NCBI GenBank assembly: GCA_030372985.1
Contig: JAUCQB010000120.1
Span: forward strand, 181,319 to 245,318
Length of the DNA: 64,000 bases
Direction: 5' to 3'
From: Phycisphaerae bacterium
GTDB taxonomy: Bacteria; Planctomycetota; Phycisphaerae; UBA1845; PWPN01
The translations under genes and the position numbers were made by a program. How positions within the stretch are numbered: position 1 is the stretch's first letter; each line of letters starts with the position of its first letter. Under the pieces are notes generated by a model, which made no database searches, was not told where the DNA came from, and worked only from the letters and a program-made list of their open reading frames with translations. Below, piece by piece: positions 52,700 through 62,492 of the stretch.

Positions 52700-53722
52700 A
52701 TGTTCTCATCCAAGACACTGCTCATCACGGGTGGCACCGGCACCTTCGGCAATGCCGTGCTGCAACGGTTCCTGGATACGCAGATCCAGCAGATCCGCAT
52801 CTTCAGTCGCGACGAGAAGAAGCAGGAAGACATGCGCAACGCCCTGAGGAACCCGAAGGTCAAGTTCTACATCGGCGATGTGCGCAACTACGACAGCATC
52901 CTGCCAGTGATGCAGAGTGTGGACTACGTCTTCCACGCCGCGGCCCTCAAGCAGGTGCCTTCCTGCGAGTTCTTCCCCATCGAGGCGCTTCGGACCAACA
53001 GCCTCGGTGCCGAAAACGTCATGAACGCAGCCTTGGCTGCCGGTGTGAAGAGGGTGATTGTCCTGAGCACCGACAAAGCCGTCTATCCGATCAACGCCAT
53101 GGGGGTCTCCAAAGCCATGATGGAGAAACTCATGACCGCCAAGGCACGGATGTACGGCCGATCGAGCACGATCTTCTGCGGGACGCGATACGGAAACGTG
53201 ATGGCCTCGCGCGGCTCGGTGATACCGCTCTTCATCCAGCAGCTCCTCGCCGGCGAGCCGCTCACCGTGACCGATCCCAACATGACGCGATTCATGATGA
53301 CGGTCGACGACGCGGTGGACCTGGTGCTCTACGCCTTCGAGCACGGCGATCCGGGTGACATTTTCGTCCAAAAGGCCCCGGCCGCGACCCTTGAGACACT
53401 GGCACTGGCGCTGAAGAAGCTGTTCGAGGCCGACAACCCCATCCGTGTCATCGGCACGCGACACGGCGAGAAGCTCTACGAGACGTTGCTCAACCGGGAA
53501 GAGATGGCCAAGGCCGAGGACATGGGCGGCTATTTCCGTGTCCCGGCCGACGTCCGCGATCTGAACTATGCCTGCTATTTCAGCGAGGGGCAGCCGGAAG
53601 TCTCCAGGATCGAGGACTACAACTCTCACAATACGACGCGCCTGGATGTGGATCAGATGGCCGAGCTTCTGCTCAAATTGGACTGTGTGAACGAGGCGCT
53701 TGGCGTACGGAAGGGGGCCTGA
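52700..53722 (+). CDS. fnlA: UDP-GlcNAc 4,6-dehydratase/5-epimerase (FnlA/WbjB/CapE)
   Basis: First enzyme of UDP-L-FucNAc synthesis, an SDR of 340 residues. NAD(P)-binding LLITGGTGTFGNAVLQRF (residues 7-24), FSRDEKKQEDMR (cofactor preference loop), VFHAAALKQVPSCEFFPIEA (SDR active region with K-QVP and E), STDKAVYPINAMGVSKAMME (the variant YxxxK replaced by NAMGVSK), and the C-terminal RHGEKLYETLL. The start 52700 gives the usual FnlA N-terminus; ATG 52658 is possible. The stop overlaps the fnlB start (TGATG). Confidence 0.92.
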   Translation: MFSSKTLLITGGTGTFGNAVLQRFLDTQIQQIRIFSRDEKKQEDMRNALRNPKVKFYIGDVRNYDSILPVMQSVDYVFHAAALKQVPSCEFFPIEALRTNSLGAENVMNAALAAGVKRVIVLSTDKAVYPINAMGVSKAMMEKLMTAKARMYGRSSTIFCGTRYGNVMASRGSVIPLFIQQLLAGEPLTVTDPNMTRFMMTVDDAVDLVLYAFEHGDPGDIFVQKAPAATLETLALALKKLFEADNPIRVIGTRHGEKLYETLLNREEMAKAEDMGGYFRVPADVRDLNYACYFSEGQPEVSRIEDYNSHNTTRLDVDQMAELLLKLDCVNEALGVRKGA

Positions 53723-54861
53723 TGACAACGATCCTGATTACCGGCGCAGGTGGCTTTATCGGCCGCAATCTCGCTGCACATCTGGGACGCATAGAGGGCC
53801 TTCAGCTTCTCCATTATGACGTCGAGAATACAGAGAGCGAGCTTGAAGCCTGGCTGGGTCAGGCCGACGTCGTGTTTCACCTTGCCGGGATCAACCGGCC
53901 TCAGAAGGTTGAGGAATTCGAAACCGGCAACGCCGGGTTCACGGGTCAGCTCTGCGAAATCCTGCGGCGGCTCAAACGAACGCCGAAGATCGTGATGTCG
54001 TCGTCGATCCAGGCGGGGCTGGACAATCCCTACGGCGTCAGCAAACGGCACGCCGAGGAGACGCTGATTGCGCTCGCCCGCGAAACCGGGGCCCCGGTCG
54101 CAATCTACCGCCTCAAGAATGTGTTCGGGAAATGGTGCCGCCCGAACTACAACTCGGTGACCGCGACGTTCTGCCACAACATCGCCCACGACCTGCCCAT
54201 CGCCATCTCCGACCCCGGTCGTGAGATTGATCTGGTCTACGTTGATGACATCGTCGAGCGATTTCTCGGGGAACTGCACGAGCCGACTGGTCCCAAAGAT
54301 GGCTTCGCCCCGGACACAATCCCCAGCACGCGCATCACCCTGGGTGATCTGGCGGGTAGGATCCAGGCCTTCCGTGATATGAGGAACAGCCTGCTGGTCC
54401 CAAATTTCTCCGTTCGCTTCAACCACTGTCTTTACGCCACCTACCTGTCGTACGTGGAAGCGGACGAGCGGGAATATGGCCTGACCATCAGGTCGGATCA
54501 GCGCGGCAATCTGGCCGAGTTCATCAAATCCCGGCACTTCGGGCAGATCTTCCTGTCCCGCACGCATCCCGGCATTACCCGTGGCAACCATTACCATCAC
54601 ACCAAGACCGAGAAGTTTTTCGTCATTGCCGGCGAGGGTATCATTCGTATGCGGCAGATTCACGGCAATGAAGTCATTGAGTATCGCGTGAAGGGCGAGG
54701 ATTACCGCGTGGTCGACATCCCGCCTGGCCACACGCACAATATCACCAACGTGGGCGACACCGAGATGATCACGCTTTTCTGGGCCAGTGAGCTGTTTGA
54801 TCCCGATCACCCGGATACGTATTTCCTGGACGTCAATCCGCCCGGGCGAGGGACACCATGA
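53722..54861 (+). CDS. fnlB: UDP-L-FucNAc pathway reductase/epimerase (FnlB/WbjC/CapF)
   Basis: 379-residue bifunctional enzyme: an N-terminal SDR domain ([45 protein letters not shown]) and a C-terminal zinc-cupin domain (about 255-379, [40 protein letters not shown]). In CapF the cupin does the C3 epimerisation and the SDR domain the C4 reduction, giving UDP-L-PneNAc (the talo sugar). Histidine ligands GNHYHHTK and GHTHNI are intact. Confidence 0.93.
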   Translation: MTTILITGAGGFIGRNLAAHLGRIEGLQLLHYDVENTESELEAWLGQADVVFHLAGINRPQKVEEFETGNAGFTGQLCEILRRLKRTPKIVMSSSIQAGLDNPYGVSKRHAEETLIALARETGAPVAIYRLKNVFGKWCRPNYNSVTATFCHNIAHDLPIAISDPGREIDLVYVDDIVERFLGELHEPTGPKDGFAPDTIPSTRITLGDLAGRIQAFRDMRNSLLVPNFSVRFNHCLYATYLSYVEADEREYGLTIRSDQRGNLAEFIKSRHFGQIFLSRTHPGITRGNHYHHTKTEKFFVIAGEGIIRMRQIHGNEVIEYRVKGEDYRVVDIPPGHTHNITNVGDTEMITLFWASELFDPDHPDTYFLDVNPPGRGTP

Positions 54862-55994
54862 AGGTTGCCACCATTGCAGGGACGCGTCCCGAGATTATCC
54901 GGCTCTCTCGGGTGATGGCCGCGCTTGACCGTTATGTCGACCATGTCATCATCCACACCGGCCAGAACTACGACTACGAACTGAACCAGATCTTTTTTGA
55001 TGATCTGGAGATCCGCAAGCCGGATCATTTCCTGGAGGCTGCCGGGCGCAACGCGGCGGAAACCATCGGGCTGGTCATCTCCCGCAGCGACGCGGTTCTG
55101 GCCGATGTCCGGCCCGATGCGGTATTGATCCTGGGTGACACCAACAGTTGCCTGGGGGCCCTCGCGGCCAAGCGACGCAAGATCCCCGTCTTCCATATGG
55201 AAGCGGGCAACCGTTGCTTCGATCAGCGGGTGCCCGAAGAGATCAACCGCAAGATCGTGGACCACATCAGCGACGTGAACCTGCCCTACAGCACGATCTC
55301 CCGCGAGTATCTTCTGCGCGAGGGGCTCCCGCCGGACCGGGTGATCAAGACCGGCAGTCCGATGTACGAAGTGCTGCACTACTACCTGCCGAAGATCATG
55401 AGGTCGGATGTGTTGAGACGACTGGAACTCAAGGAACGGGACTATTTCGTTGTCAGCTCGCATCGTGAGGAAAACATCGACGATCCCGACCAGTTTGCCA
55501 AGCTCATTGCGGTGCTCAACGGCGTCGCCGCTGCTTACGGCAAGCCGATCATCGTGTCCACGCATCCGCGAACGCGCAAGAAGATCGACGAAAGAGGCGT
55601 TTCGCTGCGTCCTGAGGTGGTGTTGCTCAAGCCGCTGGGGCTGTGCGACTACGTTCACCTGCAACTGCACGCCAAGGCGTCGCTGTCGGACAGCGGCACC
55701 ATCACGGAAGAATCGTCGATCCTCAATTTCCCGGCCCTCAACATCCGCAACGCTCACGAGCGGCCCGAAGGCATGGAAGAGGGCGCGGTCATGATGACCG
55801 GCCTGGAGCTTGATCGGGTGCTGGAGGGCCTGCGAATCCTGGAGACTCAGTCGAGGGGCGAGGCCCGCATGCTGCGCATGGTCAGCGACTACAACGTGCC
55901 GAACGTCTCGGAGAAGGTCGTGCGGATCATCCTGAGCTACACGAACTACGTCAATCGGGTGGTCTGGCAGAAGATCCTGCCGCCTTTGTCCTGA
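54858..55994 (+). CDS. fnlC: UDP-L-PneNAc 2-epimerase (FnlC/WbjD/CapG)
   Basis: Last step to UDP-L-FucNAc, 378 residues, same fold as WecB. It has the FnlC-type blocks [58 protein letters not shown] (with N-R-C-F instead of L-R-S), [30 protein letters not shown] and [13 protein letters not shown], which separates it from the other two epimerases here. ATG overlaps the fnlB stop by 4 nt. Confidence 0.94.
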   Translation: MKVATIAGTRPEIIRLSRVMAALDRYVDHVIIHTGQNYDYELNQIFFDDLEIRKPDHFLEAAGRNAAETIGLVISRSDAVLADVRPDAVLILGDTNSCLGALAAKRRKIPVFHMEAGNRCFDQRVPEEINRKIVDHISDVNLPYSTISREYLLREGLPPDRVIKTGSPMYEVLHYYLPKIMRSDVLRRLELKERDYFVVSSHREENIDDPDQFAKLIAVLNGVAAAYGKPIIVSTHPRTRKKIDERGVSLRPEVVLLKPLGLCDYVHLQLHAKASLSDSGTITEESSILNFPALNIRNAHERPEGMEEGAVMMTGLELDRVLEGLRILETQSRGEARMLRMVSDYNVPNVSEKVVRIILSYTNYVNRVVWQKILPPLS

Positions 55995-56007
55995 GAGGAG
56001 CGCCCTG

Positions 56008-56451
56008 ATGGCCTCGATCGGATCCCGAGTACGGCTCATTGAGGGTGGGCTGGACATTGATGCCCGAGGCACAGTGACTCACGTAAACGACTTCGACTTC
56101 AAGGGGGTTGACCGTTTCTATACCATCCGCTCCCACCGCCCCTTCGAACCGCGCGGCTGGGTGGGCCACCGGCGCGACCGGAAATGGTTCTCGGTCGTTC
56201 AGGGGACGGTGCTAGTTGCCGTGGTCGAGCCTGACGACTGGTCCTCGCCCGCCCGTGATCTGCCGGTTCAGCGTTTTGTCCTCTCATCGGCCAAGCCCCA
56301 GGTCCTCCACGTGCCCGCCGGTTACGCGACCGGCAGCGTGGCCCTGAGCGAGGATGCCATTCTGGTGATTTTCTCTTCGGGGAAGATCGAGGATGCGAAG
56401 ACCGATAACTACCGCTTTTCAGCGGATACGTGGCCCATCGGGGCGCTGTAG
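56008..56451 (+). CDS. RmlC/WxcM-like cupin, putative sugar isomerase
   Basis: 147-residue single cupin. GVDRFYTIRSHRPFEPRGWVGHRRDRKWFSVV and HVPAGYATGSVALSEDAILV resemble dTDP-sugar epimerases/isomerases of the RmlC, FdtA or WxcM C-terminal group. It lies 13 nt after fnlC, so it may act on a FucNAc-related or other nucleotide sugar. Exact reaction unknown. Confidence 0.65.
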   Translation: MASIGSRVRLIEGGLDIDARGTVTHVNDFDFKGVDRFYTIRSHRPFEPRGWVGHRRDRKWFSVVQGTVLVAVVEPDDWSSPARDLPVQRFVLSSAKPQVLHVPAGYATGSVALSEDAILVIFSSGKIEDAKTDNYRFSADTWPIGAL

Positions 56452-56481
56452 CCAGCGACGGGCAATGGTCGACAGCAGAAG

Positions 56482-57111
56482 ATGTTGCGTGACATGACCC
56501 TTGGGCATGCCGGACCTGAAGACATCGAGGCCATCGTGCGGCTCCATATCGCCGCGTTTCGCGGTTTCTTCCTGACGTCGCTGGGCCCCGCCTTTCTTCG
56601 CCTGCTGTACCGAAGCTTCTCAGACATGGAAGGCGGCATCTGCATTGTTGCGAGAAACGCGAGCGGCCTGCTCGGTTTCGTCGCGGGTACGACAGAACCC
56701 CATGGTTTTTTCAGGGCTCTATTGACGAAGAAGGGCATACGGTTCGCGCTGGCCGCTGTTCCTGGGCTTCTCTGCAATCCCCTGCAGGGCGTCCGCAAGT
56801 GCCTCGGAGCGCTCTTCTTTCGCGGCGAGCAGCCTCCGGCCCTGCCCGGAGCTGCATTCCTCAGCAGCCTGGCCGTATTGCCCGAGCAGGCCGGCAAGGG
56901 TGTGGGGCAGGCGTTGGTCCTTGAGTTCTGTCGTGAACTCCGGCGACGTGGTATGGTATCCGTCTACTTGGTTACGGATGAGGTAGATAACGAACGTGCG
57001 AACAGATTTTACGAGAAGTGTGGCTTTAGTCTCGTGGATACATTCAAGCGGCCTGGAAGCCGACGCATGAACCGATGGGCAAAACATCTCCGCCCCGCCG
57101 AGAACCCATAA
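56482..57111 (+). CDS. GNAT acetyltransferase
   Basis: 209 residues. The GNAT core has GPAFLRLLYRSFSD, LLGFVAGTTEP, the acetyl-CoA loop LAVLPEQAGKGVGQALVLEF (V-x-P...GKGVGQ) and ANRFYEKCGFSLVDTF at the end. An insert of about 45 residues (HGFFRALLTKKGIRFALAAV...) separates the two halves. It probably N-acetylates an amino sugar in this locus. The start follows no strong site; ATG at 56497 is an alternative. Confidence 0.78.
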   Translation: MLRDMTLGHAGPEDIEAIVRLHIAAFRGFFLTSLGPAFLRLLYRSFSDMEGGICIVARNASGLLGFVAGTTEPHGFFRALLTKKGIRFALAAVPGLLCNPLQGVRKCLGALFFRGEQPPALPGAAFLSSLAVLPEQAGKGVGQALVLEFCRELRRRGMVSVYLVTDEVDNERANRFYEKCGFSLVDTFKRPGSRRMNRWAKHLRPAENP

Positions 57112-57186
57112 GTGGATTGAGAAACTCTATACAGTTTAAGTGAGGCATGTCACAAATGGGGTGCGGCGACTTGAAAGGGCCCTTTG

Positions 57187-58347
57187 ATGGCATCTGATGT
57201 CCTGAGTCAGTATCAACGGGCCTTCGCAGGCCTGTTTGGCGCGGCCCGAGCCTTTGGCTTCTGGAAGGGGCGGGTCGGGCTTTATGCCATCCTGAAGGGC
57301 CTGGGCGTTGGCGAGGATGACGAGGTGGTCATGGGGGGCTACACGTGCGTGATGGCCGTCAACCCGATTGTCTACCTGGGCGCCAAGCCGGTTTTCGTCG
57401 ACATCGAACCCAATACATACAACATTAACCCTGAACTCATCGAGGCGAAAATCACGCCGAAGACGAGGGCCATTATCGCGCAGCATACCTATGGCTATCC
57501 GGCCGAGATGGACGCGATCATGGATATCGCCCGCCGCAAAGGGTTGCCGGTCGTCGAGGATTGCTGCCCGGCGCTGGGCTCACGCTACGGCGGCCGCCTA
57601 TGCGGCACCTTCGGCCTCGCCGCCTATTTCTCGTTCCAGTGGAGCAAGCCCTACACCAGCGGCTTGGGCGGGATGGCCGTGGTTCACGATCGGGACCTCG
57701 CGGCTCGAATCCAGGCGATTTGTGAGGCCGATCTTCTTTCGCCCGGTTTTCGAGAAGTGGGCATGCTGCGGGCACAACTGGCTGTCTACCGTACGCTGGT
57801 CTTCCCGCGGACCACCATCCTGGCCCAGAATCTTTTTCGCTGGTTGACTCGGATGGGTTTGGTTGTGGGCTCCTTCTACCCCACGGAGTTTTCCCCGGCG
57901 ATGGCCCCCGACTTCTTCAAGGGCATGAGCGCGATGCAGGCCAGGGCTGGCCTGAGGCAACTGAGGAAAGTGGACCGGTACAACGCTCACCGCAAACGGT
58001 TGACGGCGATGTATGACCGGCTGCTGAGCGAACGTCAATGGCCGATCATCAAGCTGCCCGACAAATCTGACCCGGTTCTGGTCCGCTACCCCGTGCGTGT
58101 GGCCGATAAGCAGAAGGCGCTGGATAGCGCAGCCCGGCATTTCGTCGAACTTGGAAGCTGGTTTGAATGCCCGCTCCACCCGGTTGAGACGCCGATGGAG
58201 GCCTACGGCTATTACACAGGGATGTGCCCCGAGGCCGAGCGGGCCTGTCGCGAGACGGTGAACCTGCCATTGCACCCCAGGGCGAGTGAATCCACGGCCC
58301 GGCGCAGCGTGGATTTTGTCGCATCGATCGGTTCACCGAGTGCGTAA
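57187..58347 (+). CDS. DegT/DnrJ/EryC1 aminotransferase-like protein
   Basis: 386-residue PLP enzyme of the sugar aminotransferase family. VGLYAILKGLGVGEDDEVVM, VFVDIEPNTYNINPELI, QHTYGYPAEMDAIMDIARRK, VVEDCCPALGSRYGG and the lysine loop FSFQWSKPYTSGLGGMAVVH. It is rather divergent from wlbC. With the GNAT gene just upstream it could make and acetylate an amino sugar. ATG 57187 has AAAGGG 8 nt upstream; TTG 57184 abuts it. Confidence 0.82.
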   Translation: MASDVLSQYQRAFAGLFGAARAFGFWKGRVGLYAILKGLGVGEDDEVVMGGYTCVMAVNPIVYLGAKPVFVDIEPNTYNINPELIEAKITPKTRAIIAQHTYGYPAEMDAIMDIARRKGLPVVEDCCPALGSRYGGRLCGTFGLAAYFSFQWSKPYTSGLGGMAVVHDRDLAARIQAICEADLLSPGFREVGMLRAQLAVYRTLVFPRTTILAQNLFRWLTRMGLVVGSFYPTEFSPAMAPDFFKGMSAMQARAGLRQLRKVDRYNAHRKRLTAMYDRLLSERQWPIIKLPDKSDPVLVRYPVRVADKQKALDSAARHFVELGSWFECPLHPVETPMEAYGYYTGMCPEAERACRETVNLPLHPRASESTARRSVDFVASIGSPSA

Positions 58348-58413
58348 CCCCCGATAAGGCGGGCTTCGCGCGGTGATCCTTCCGTTGTCCATCGAGTCGT
58401 TTTCTCGGCTCGT

Positions 58414-58539
58414 ATGCACGTCATCTATAGCTACCAGCACTTTTCGACGCGCCACGGCGCGACCGGCGCGCGCTTCTATGAGATGAGTCAGGGACTGACC
58501 ACCGCCGGACACCGTGTGACTATGATCTGCAGTTCGTAA
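58414..58539 (+). pseudogene. N-terminal remnant of a GT4 glycosyltransferase (fragment A)
   Basis: 41 codons from ATG 58414: MHVIYSYQHFSTRHGATGAR, then FYEMSQGLTTAGHRVTMICS, ending in TAA where relatives continue SYGHGD. This is the N-terminus of the family beginning YFHQHFSTP-GSTGTRSYEMA. After the stop the next bases still read GHG, then homology ends. It is a truncated gene at the 3' end of the plus-strand block. Confidence 0.65.
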
Positions 58540-58709
58540 GGCCACGGCTTACTCAGGGCACTATCGTCGCAGTGGGTGACTGAGCACTGCCGCGGGTTTT
58601 GGGGTTTTCCGGGCCTCATCGGCTGGCAATTAGCGCATACATAATGAGGGCAGCACTTGCCGTGCCGAATTGGGTTGCGCCTGGACCGGCTTTTGGGCCT
58701 TTGTTCGGC
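58540..58709. other. Short convergent gap
   Basis: 170 nt between the truncated transferase and the 3' end of the minus-strand amidotransferase. No terminator hairpin or other feature was recognised. Confidence 0.3.
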
Positions 58710-59918
58710 TCAGGTGGTCGGTCTGGCGGAGGATACCGCCGCCCGCTCCCCGCCGTCGAAGAACTCGATGGGCAAGTCGAGCACATCGGCCGCGTGGCGA
58801 ATCCGCTCCCAGGAAATCGTACCCTCGTCGGCGAGCCGCCGGAGGGCCTCATCTCGCGTGATCGTGCCGTCGCGAACCATGTTGCTCAGGAACGCATCCA
58901 TGTAGGACGCGCCCACCGTCTTGAGGAACATGTAATTCTTCAAATCGGCAAACGCGCAATCGGCTCGCCAGTCAGTCTTGTAGTCGGGCGGCAGCCTCCA
59001 GTCCAGCTCCTCCCGGATCGTCCGCACGCAGTCCTTTTCATCGTAGGGTCGCACGTAAAAGTACTCGACCGCATGCACCCCCGGATAGCGAAGCTGCAGG
59101 TAGCTGGTGTGCGGGGTCAGGTACATCAAGGATGCCCTCACGCCCATTGGAAGATGCCGGATAATGCTGGGACGCTTCACGAGGAAGGCAATCCCACGAC
59201 GCATAACGCGAAGACTCTTGCGCGCCTGGGACAAGAATGAATGGGCCCCGGCCTCCTCGTCGCCGGCTACATAGGCGGGCAGGAACTGCGCTTCTTCGTA
59301 CTTGTTGCCTCCCAGGATGATGGTTGCAACGTCATGAGTCCGGGCGATGCGGTACAGTTCCCGGTGAACCAGCTTGCAGACCACGCACGAAAGGTTGATG
59401 AGCTCGGGAGAGGGCTTCTTCTTCCACAGCAGACAGGCATCCCTGGCGACCTTCCGGTGCTGTTCCTGATTGATCGATATGTCGATCAGCGGGACGTCCA
59501 GGATCTTGGCCGTACGACGGACGTTGTCGTCCACTACGGAGTGTGTGAAGGGAGTCCGGTAATACGCAGCCAGACACCGAAGCCCGTGCTTGCGACTTAG
59601 CTGGTGCAGTAGATACGTGCTGTCGCGACCGCCGCTGAGACCAACCAGGCAATCATACTGGTGGCCGGTGCCGCGGTTGCGCAGGTCATCGGCGAACGCC
59701 TGAAGCTGCGGCTCATAGTCCGCCTGCAGGGGCGAGGCATCGGGGGGGATCTTTCGCTCGCCACAGACGCTGCATCTGCCACCGACGTCGAACGAAACCT
59801 CCTTCAGCGTCCTTGGAAGCACGCAGGAGACGCATCGCTCCACCTGTTCGGTTTTGATGCGCGTTAGGTCCGAATCGACAGACGCGCCCGTTTCTGATAG
59901 CCTGTCCGACTGAGACAT
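58710..59918 (-). CDS. PP-loop N-acetyl sugar amidotransferase-like protein
   Basis: 402-residue relative of the gene at 36843, encoded on the opposite strand to the rest of the locus. Zinc-ribbon-like CVSCVLP...RCSVCGE (C29, C32, C49, C52) and PP-loop SGGRDSTYLL (95-104), then VVCKLVHREL and ILGGNKYEEAQFLPAYVAGD. It probably amidates a sugar acid or modifies a related group, again without a HisH/HisF partner nearby. GGAGG lies 6 nt before ATG 59918. It is bracketed by two glycosyltransferase remnants, so it may have arrived by recombination. Confidence 0.8.
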   Translation of the reverse strand: MSQSDRLSETGASVDSDLTRIKTEQVERCVSCVLPRTLKEVSFDVGGRCSVCGERKIPPDASPLQADYEPQLQAFADDLRNRGTGHQYDCLVGLSGGRDSTYLLHQLSRKHGLRCLAAYYRTPFTHSVVDDNVRRTAKILDVPLIDISINQEQHRKVARDACLLWKKKPSPELINLSCVVCKLVHRELYRIARTHDVATIILGGNKYEEAQFLPAYVAGDEEAGAHSFLSQARKSLRVMRRGIAFLVKRPSIIRHLPMGVRASLMYLTPHTSYLQLRYPGVHAVEYFYVRPYDEKDCVRTIREELDWRLPPDYKTDWRADCAFADLKNYMFLKTVGASYMDAFLSNMVRDGTITRDEALRRLADEGTISWERIRHAADVLDLPIEFFDGGERAAVSSARPTT

Positions 59919-60157
59919 GGACACCCTCCCTGTAGCTGCAGAGGCCTACCTGCTCTCCCGCCTCGACGGAGCGGCGCGCCTTTCGACACGTCCGGTCTGC
60001 CCATCGAGTGAACAAGCACGGATCCCACGGCCTGCACGGCGACAAGCGGCCCATCCCTTTATTATCGGTTGCTCCTCCCGCCCACGCAAATCGGTGACCT
60101 CGGTCCTCGCGCGGCAATTGTCCGGCGTATCGCGGCCGGCGGCCGATCGCGCCGGCG
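59919..60157. other. Gap upstream of the inverted amidotransferase
   Basis: About 240 nt, probably the promoter region of the minus-strand gene. No clear -35/-10 pair was found. Confidence 0.3.
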
Positions 60158-60511
60158 CATCGGGTCACGCTGATCCCTAGTTCCTATGGCCATGGCGATC
60201 TTGTCGGCACAAGTCCGCAGCCGGTAAGAGGCCAAACCACAGACGGGCTGTGTGTTCCTCGCTTGGCTGACCTGTACTCAGACCAGATGGGCTTCGTTCG
60301 GGCGTTGCCTGGCGCAACCCCATTTTCTGTTGGGGGCGTGAGAACGGACATCTCGATTTCGGCGCTGTCGCCGAGGCCAGAATCCGCAGTCCAGGCATCG
60401 TATGGCCTGCCAGCAGCAATGGGGTCATGTTGGTGCCGGAAGTCAGTTGAATGGTGGTGGTCGCTCTTATTGAGACGATCAGCGCGTCGGCCGACAGATC
60501 ATCGGTCATGA
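60158..60511 (+). pseudogene. Internal remnant of a GT4 glycosyltransferase (fragment B)
   Basis: A frame with no start codon reads HRVTLIPSSYGHGDLVGTSP, then PVRGQTTDGL and LADLYSDQMGFVRAL, which follow the order of the same family as fragment A (GHEVTMVCGSYG, VRG, DGI, YSNRDGF). The stretch HRVT-I-SSYGHG is present in both fragments with mostly synonymous differences, so they come from two related genes, not one split gene. Similarity fades after about 60 residues, and no 3' half was found. Confidence 0.55.
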
Positions 60512-61321
60512 GCCGCGTGTGGGCAGAGTTATAGGACAAAGCCGGGCTGCGGTCATGAAGCACATGTACCAGGCCGACTTGCTGCTCTTCCCAAAGTGAG
60601 GCGGGGTCATGAAGACCGTCGCCTTCATCGAGGCCATTAGCTGCGACTCGTCCGCAAGCTTCTCGAACACTGTAGACTCCGGCACGCCCCGCCTTATCGC
60701 TCACAGCCCAAGACTTTTCGGCCATCCCGGCCAGTTCGGTCGAGCCTCGGGGGCGGATTCCGCCTCCGGCATTGCCGACGAGGTTGGCCTGGACCTCCTG
60801 GAACGCCGCTGTCGACAAGAGCACGACCAGTCCGAACTGCCCTGGGAGCCTTGAACACGAGCACAACATTCTCACTTCCAGTCTTGACCGGGCCAGGATC
60901 GCGCAGGTATATTGCGCACGTGTTGCCCGTGGAGGGTCCACGGACCCGCAGCGTGCCGGGATGACTGCGCTAAACAGGCTTTAAAGCGTCCAGCCACCGG
61001 TGGGAATGGGCTCGCTGGAGGGCCGACATGAGTCGCCACGCGACCCCCGCTCTTTCATACTCGGGGCTGCGCCGCGACCCGCGCGGAATCAGATTTGCCG
61101 TCAGGTAGGCTAATTCGGTCATCGATCCCCTGTCGACAAAGAGGCTGTGTGCGGACGGCGGACCTGTCGCACAGTGTGATGGGCGACGGACTGTGTGGGC
61201 CGGACGCCTCGAGCGCTCTCTGAGGAAGAAATGGCTGCAGGACGGGGCTCGAGGTCGGCTCATGAAAGGCGGGGCTGGATTCGAACAGGGAGTGCTTTCT
61301 CAGAGACCGGGAACAGTTGCC
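60512..61321. other. Decayed region before the next glycosyltransferase
   Basis: About 800 nt with several medium frames on both strands, none with a ribosome-binding site, recognised domain or strong codon bias. It looks like further degraded coding sequence continuing from fragment B. Confidence 0.4.
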
Positions 61322-62482
61322 ATGCGTCTGCTGTTTGATACCGTCATGATGGCAAGCCCCGGGGGTATCCAACTCCGCGATGAGTTGGTCCGGTCAGCGC
61401 ACGAGCATGCTCCGGAACATTGCGACGTGGTCGTGCTTGCTCGGTCGGGCGCATCCAGGTGGCCTGGTTCGGATGAGCTGAACGTTGTTGCGGTGGATCC
61501 GCCGAAAGGCCGCTGGGTCGGGAAATGGCGATGGTACCACGATATCCTGCCTCGGCTGGCGAAGGTCCATGGAGCGGACGTTCTTTATTCTCTCAGCGGA
61601 ATTGTGTCGACGGGTCTCTGCAGGTCGTCAGGCGTCATCACGACGTGTAACAACATGACGCCCTTTATGCCCGAGATGCTGCGAACATACCCCCTGATAT
61701 CCAGGGCCGGGTTCCGGTATGCGATGCTGCGGCATGTGGTGGTCAAGAGCATCAGGAGGGCCGATGCCGTTGTCCTGCATTCCCAACATGCCCGGACTAT
61801 GATCGAGCGGTGTTCAGGAGACCTCTCTGCGAAAGCATTGGTGGTTCTGACCGGGGTTCCACGGGACATGAAGCTGGATCGTTCCGCTCCGCCTTCCCAT
61901 CCGTACAACAGGAGGCCCTACTTTTTCTATTTGACAGCTATATACAGGTATAAGAACCATTTGAGACTCATCGAAGCGTACCGGCAGGCCCTGAACCAGC
62001 AAAGCTCCCTTCCTGATTTTCTCGTAGCCGGCCTGCCGTACGACCGTGGCTATCTTGATGAGATCCGTGCGGCTATCGCGAAATCGGGTCTTGAGAACAG
62101 AGTGAAATACATCGGCGTCCTTGACAGGGCGGATATCCCGGCATGGATTTACCATGCGGATGTCAACTTCTTCGCGAGCCTTTGTGAGACCAACTCTGTC
62201 ATACTTGCGGAGATCCTGGGGTTAGGGGGAGTACTTGCGTGCTCCAACGTTCCGCCGATGCCCGAGATCGTGTCGTATGCTGCTGAGCTATTCGACCCCT
62301 ATTCTGCGGAATCGATGAAAGGTGCGATGCTCAGGCTCTGGAATGACCGGCATAGAAATGCAGAATTGGGGTCTCTGGCTTCCAAACGTGCTGCTGAGCT
62401 TTCGTGGGATGCGTGTGGGAGAGCCATATGGCTGGCGGCAGCCAGAGCCCATGCCGCTTTTCTGGAGAGAACGAAGAAATGA
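61322..62482 (+). CDS. Glycosyltransferase family 4
   Basis: 386-residue GT-B protein. N-terminal MRLLFDTVMMASPGGIQLRD; VITTCNNMTPFMPEMLRTYP and VVLHSQHARTMI in the acceptor half; YFFYLTAIYRYKNHLRLIEA, VKYIGVLDRADIPAWIYHAD, FASLCETNSVILAEILGLGG (E-x7-E) and SYAAELFDPYSAESM in the donor half. Parts are noticeably AT-rich (around 61915-61960) against the high-GC background, which suggests acquisition from elsewhere. The sugar specificity is unknown. Confidence 0.87.
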   Translation: MRLLFDTVMMASPGGIQLRDELVRSAHEHAPEHCDVVVLARSGASRWPGSDELNVVAVDPPKGRWVGKWRWYHDILPRLAKVHGADVLYSLSGIVSTGLCRSSGVITTCNNMTPFMPEMLRTYPLISRAGFRYAMLRHVVVKSIRRADAVVLHSQHARTMIERCSGDLSAKALVVLTGVPRDMKLDRSAPPSHPYNRRPYFFYLTAIYRYKNHLRLIEAYRQALNQQSSLPDFLVAGLPYDRGYLDEIRAAIAKSGLENRVKYIGVLDRADIPAWIYHADVNFFASLCETNSVILAEILGLGGVLACSNVPPMPEIVSYAAELFDPYSAESMKGAMLRLWNDRHRNAELGSLASKRAAELSWDACGRAIWLAAARAHAAFLERTKK

Positions 62483-62492
62483 GGGGATTTCT

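Noticed and set aside
60177..60941. Minus-strand 254-codon frame in the decayed region
   Set aside because: No recognised domain or ribosome-binding site, and it runs antisense to the better supported GT4 fragment B.
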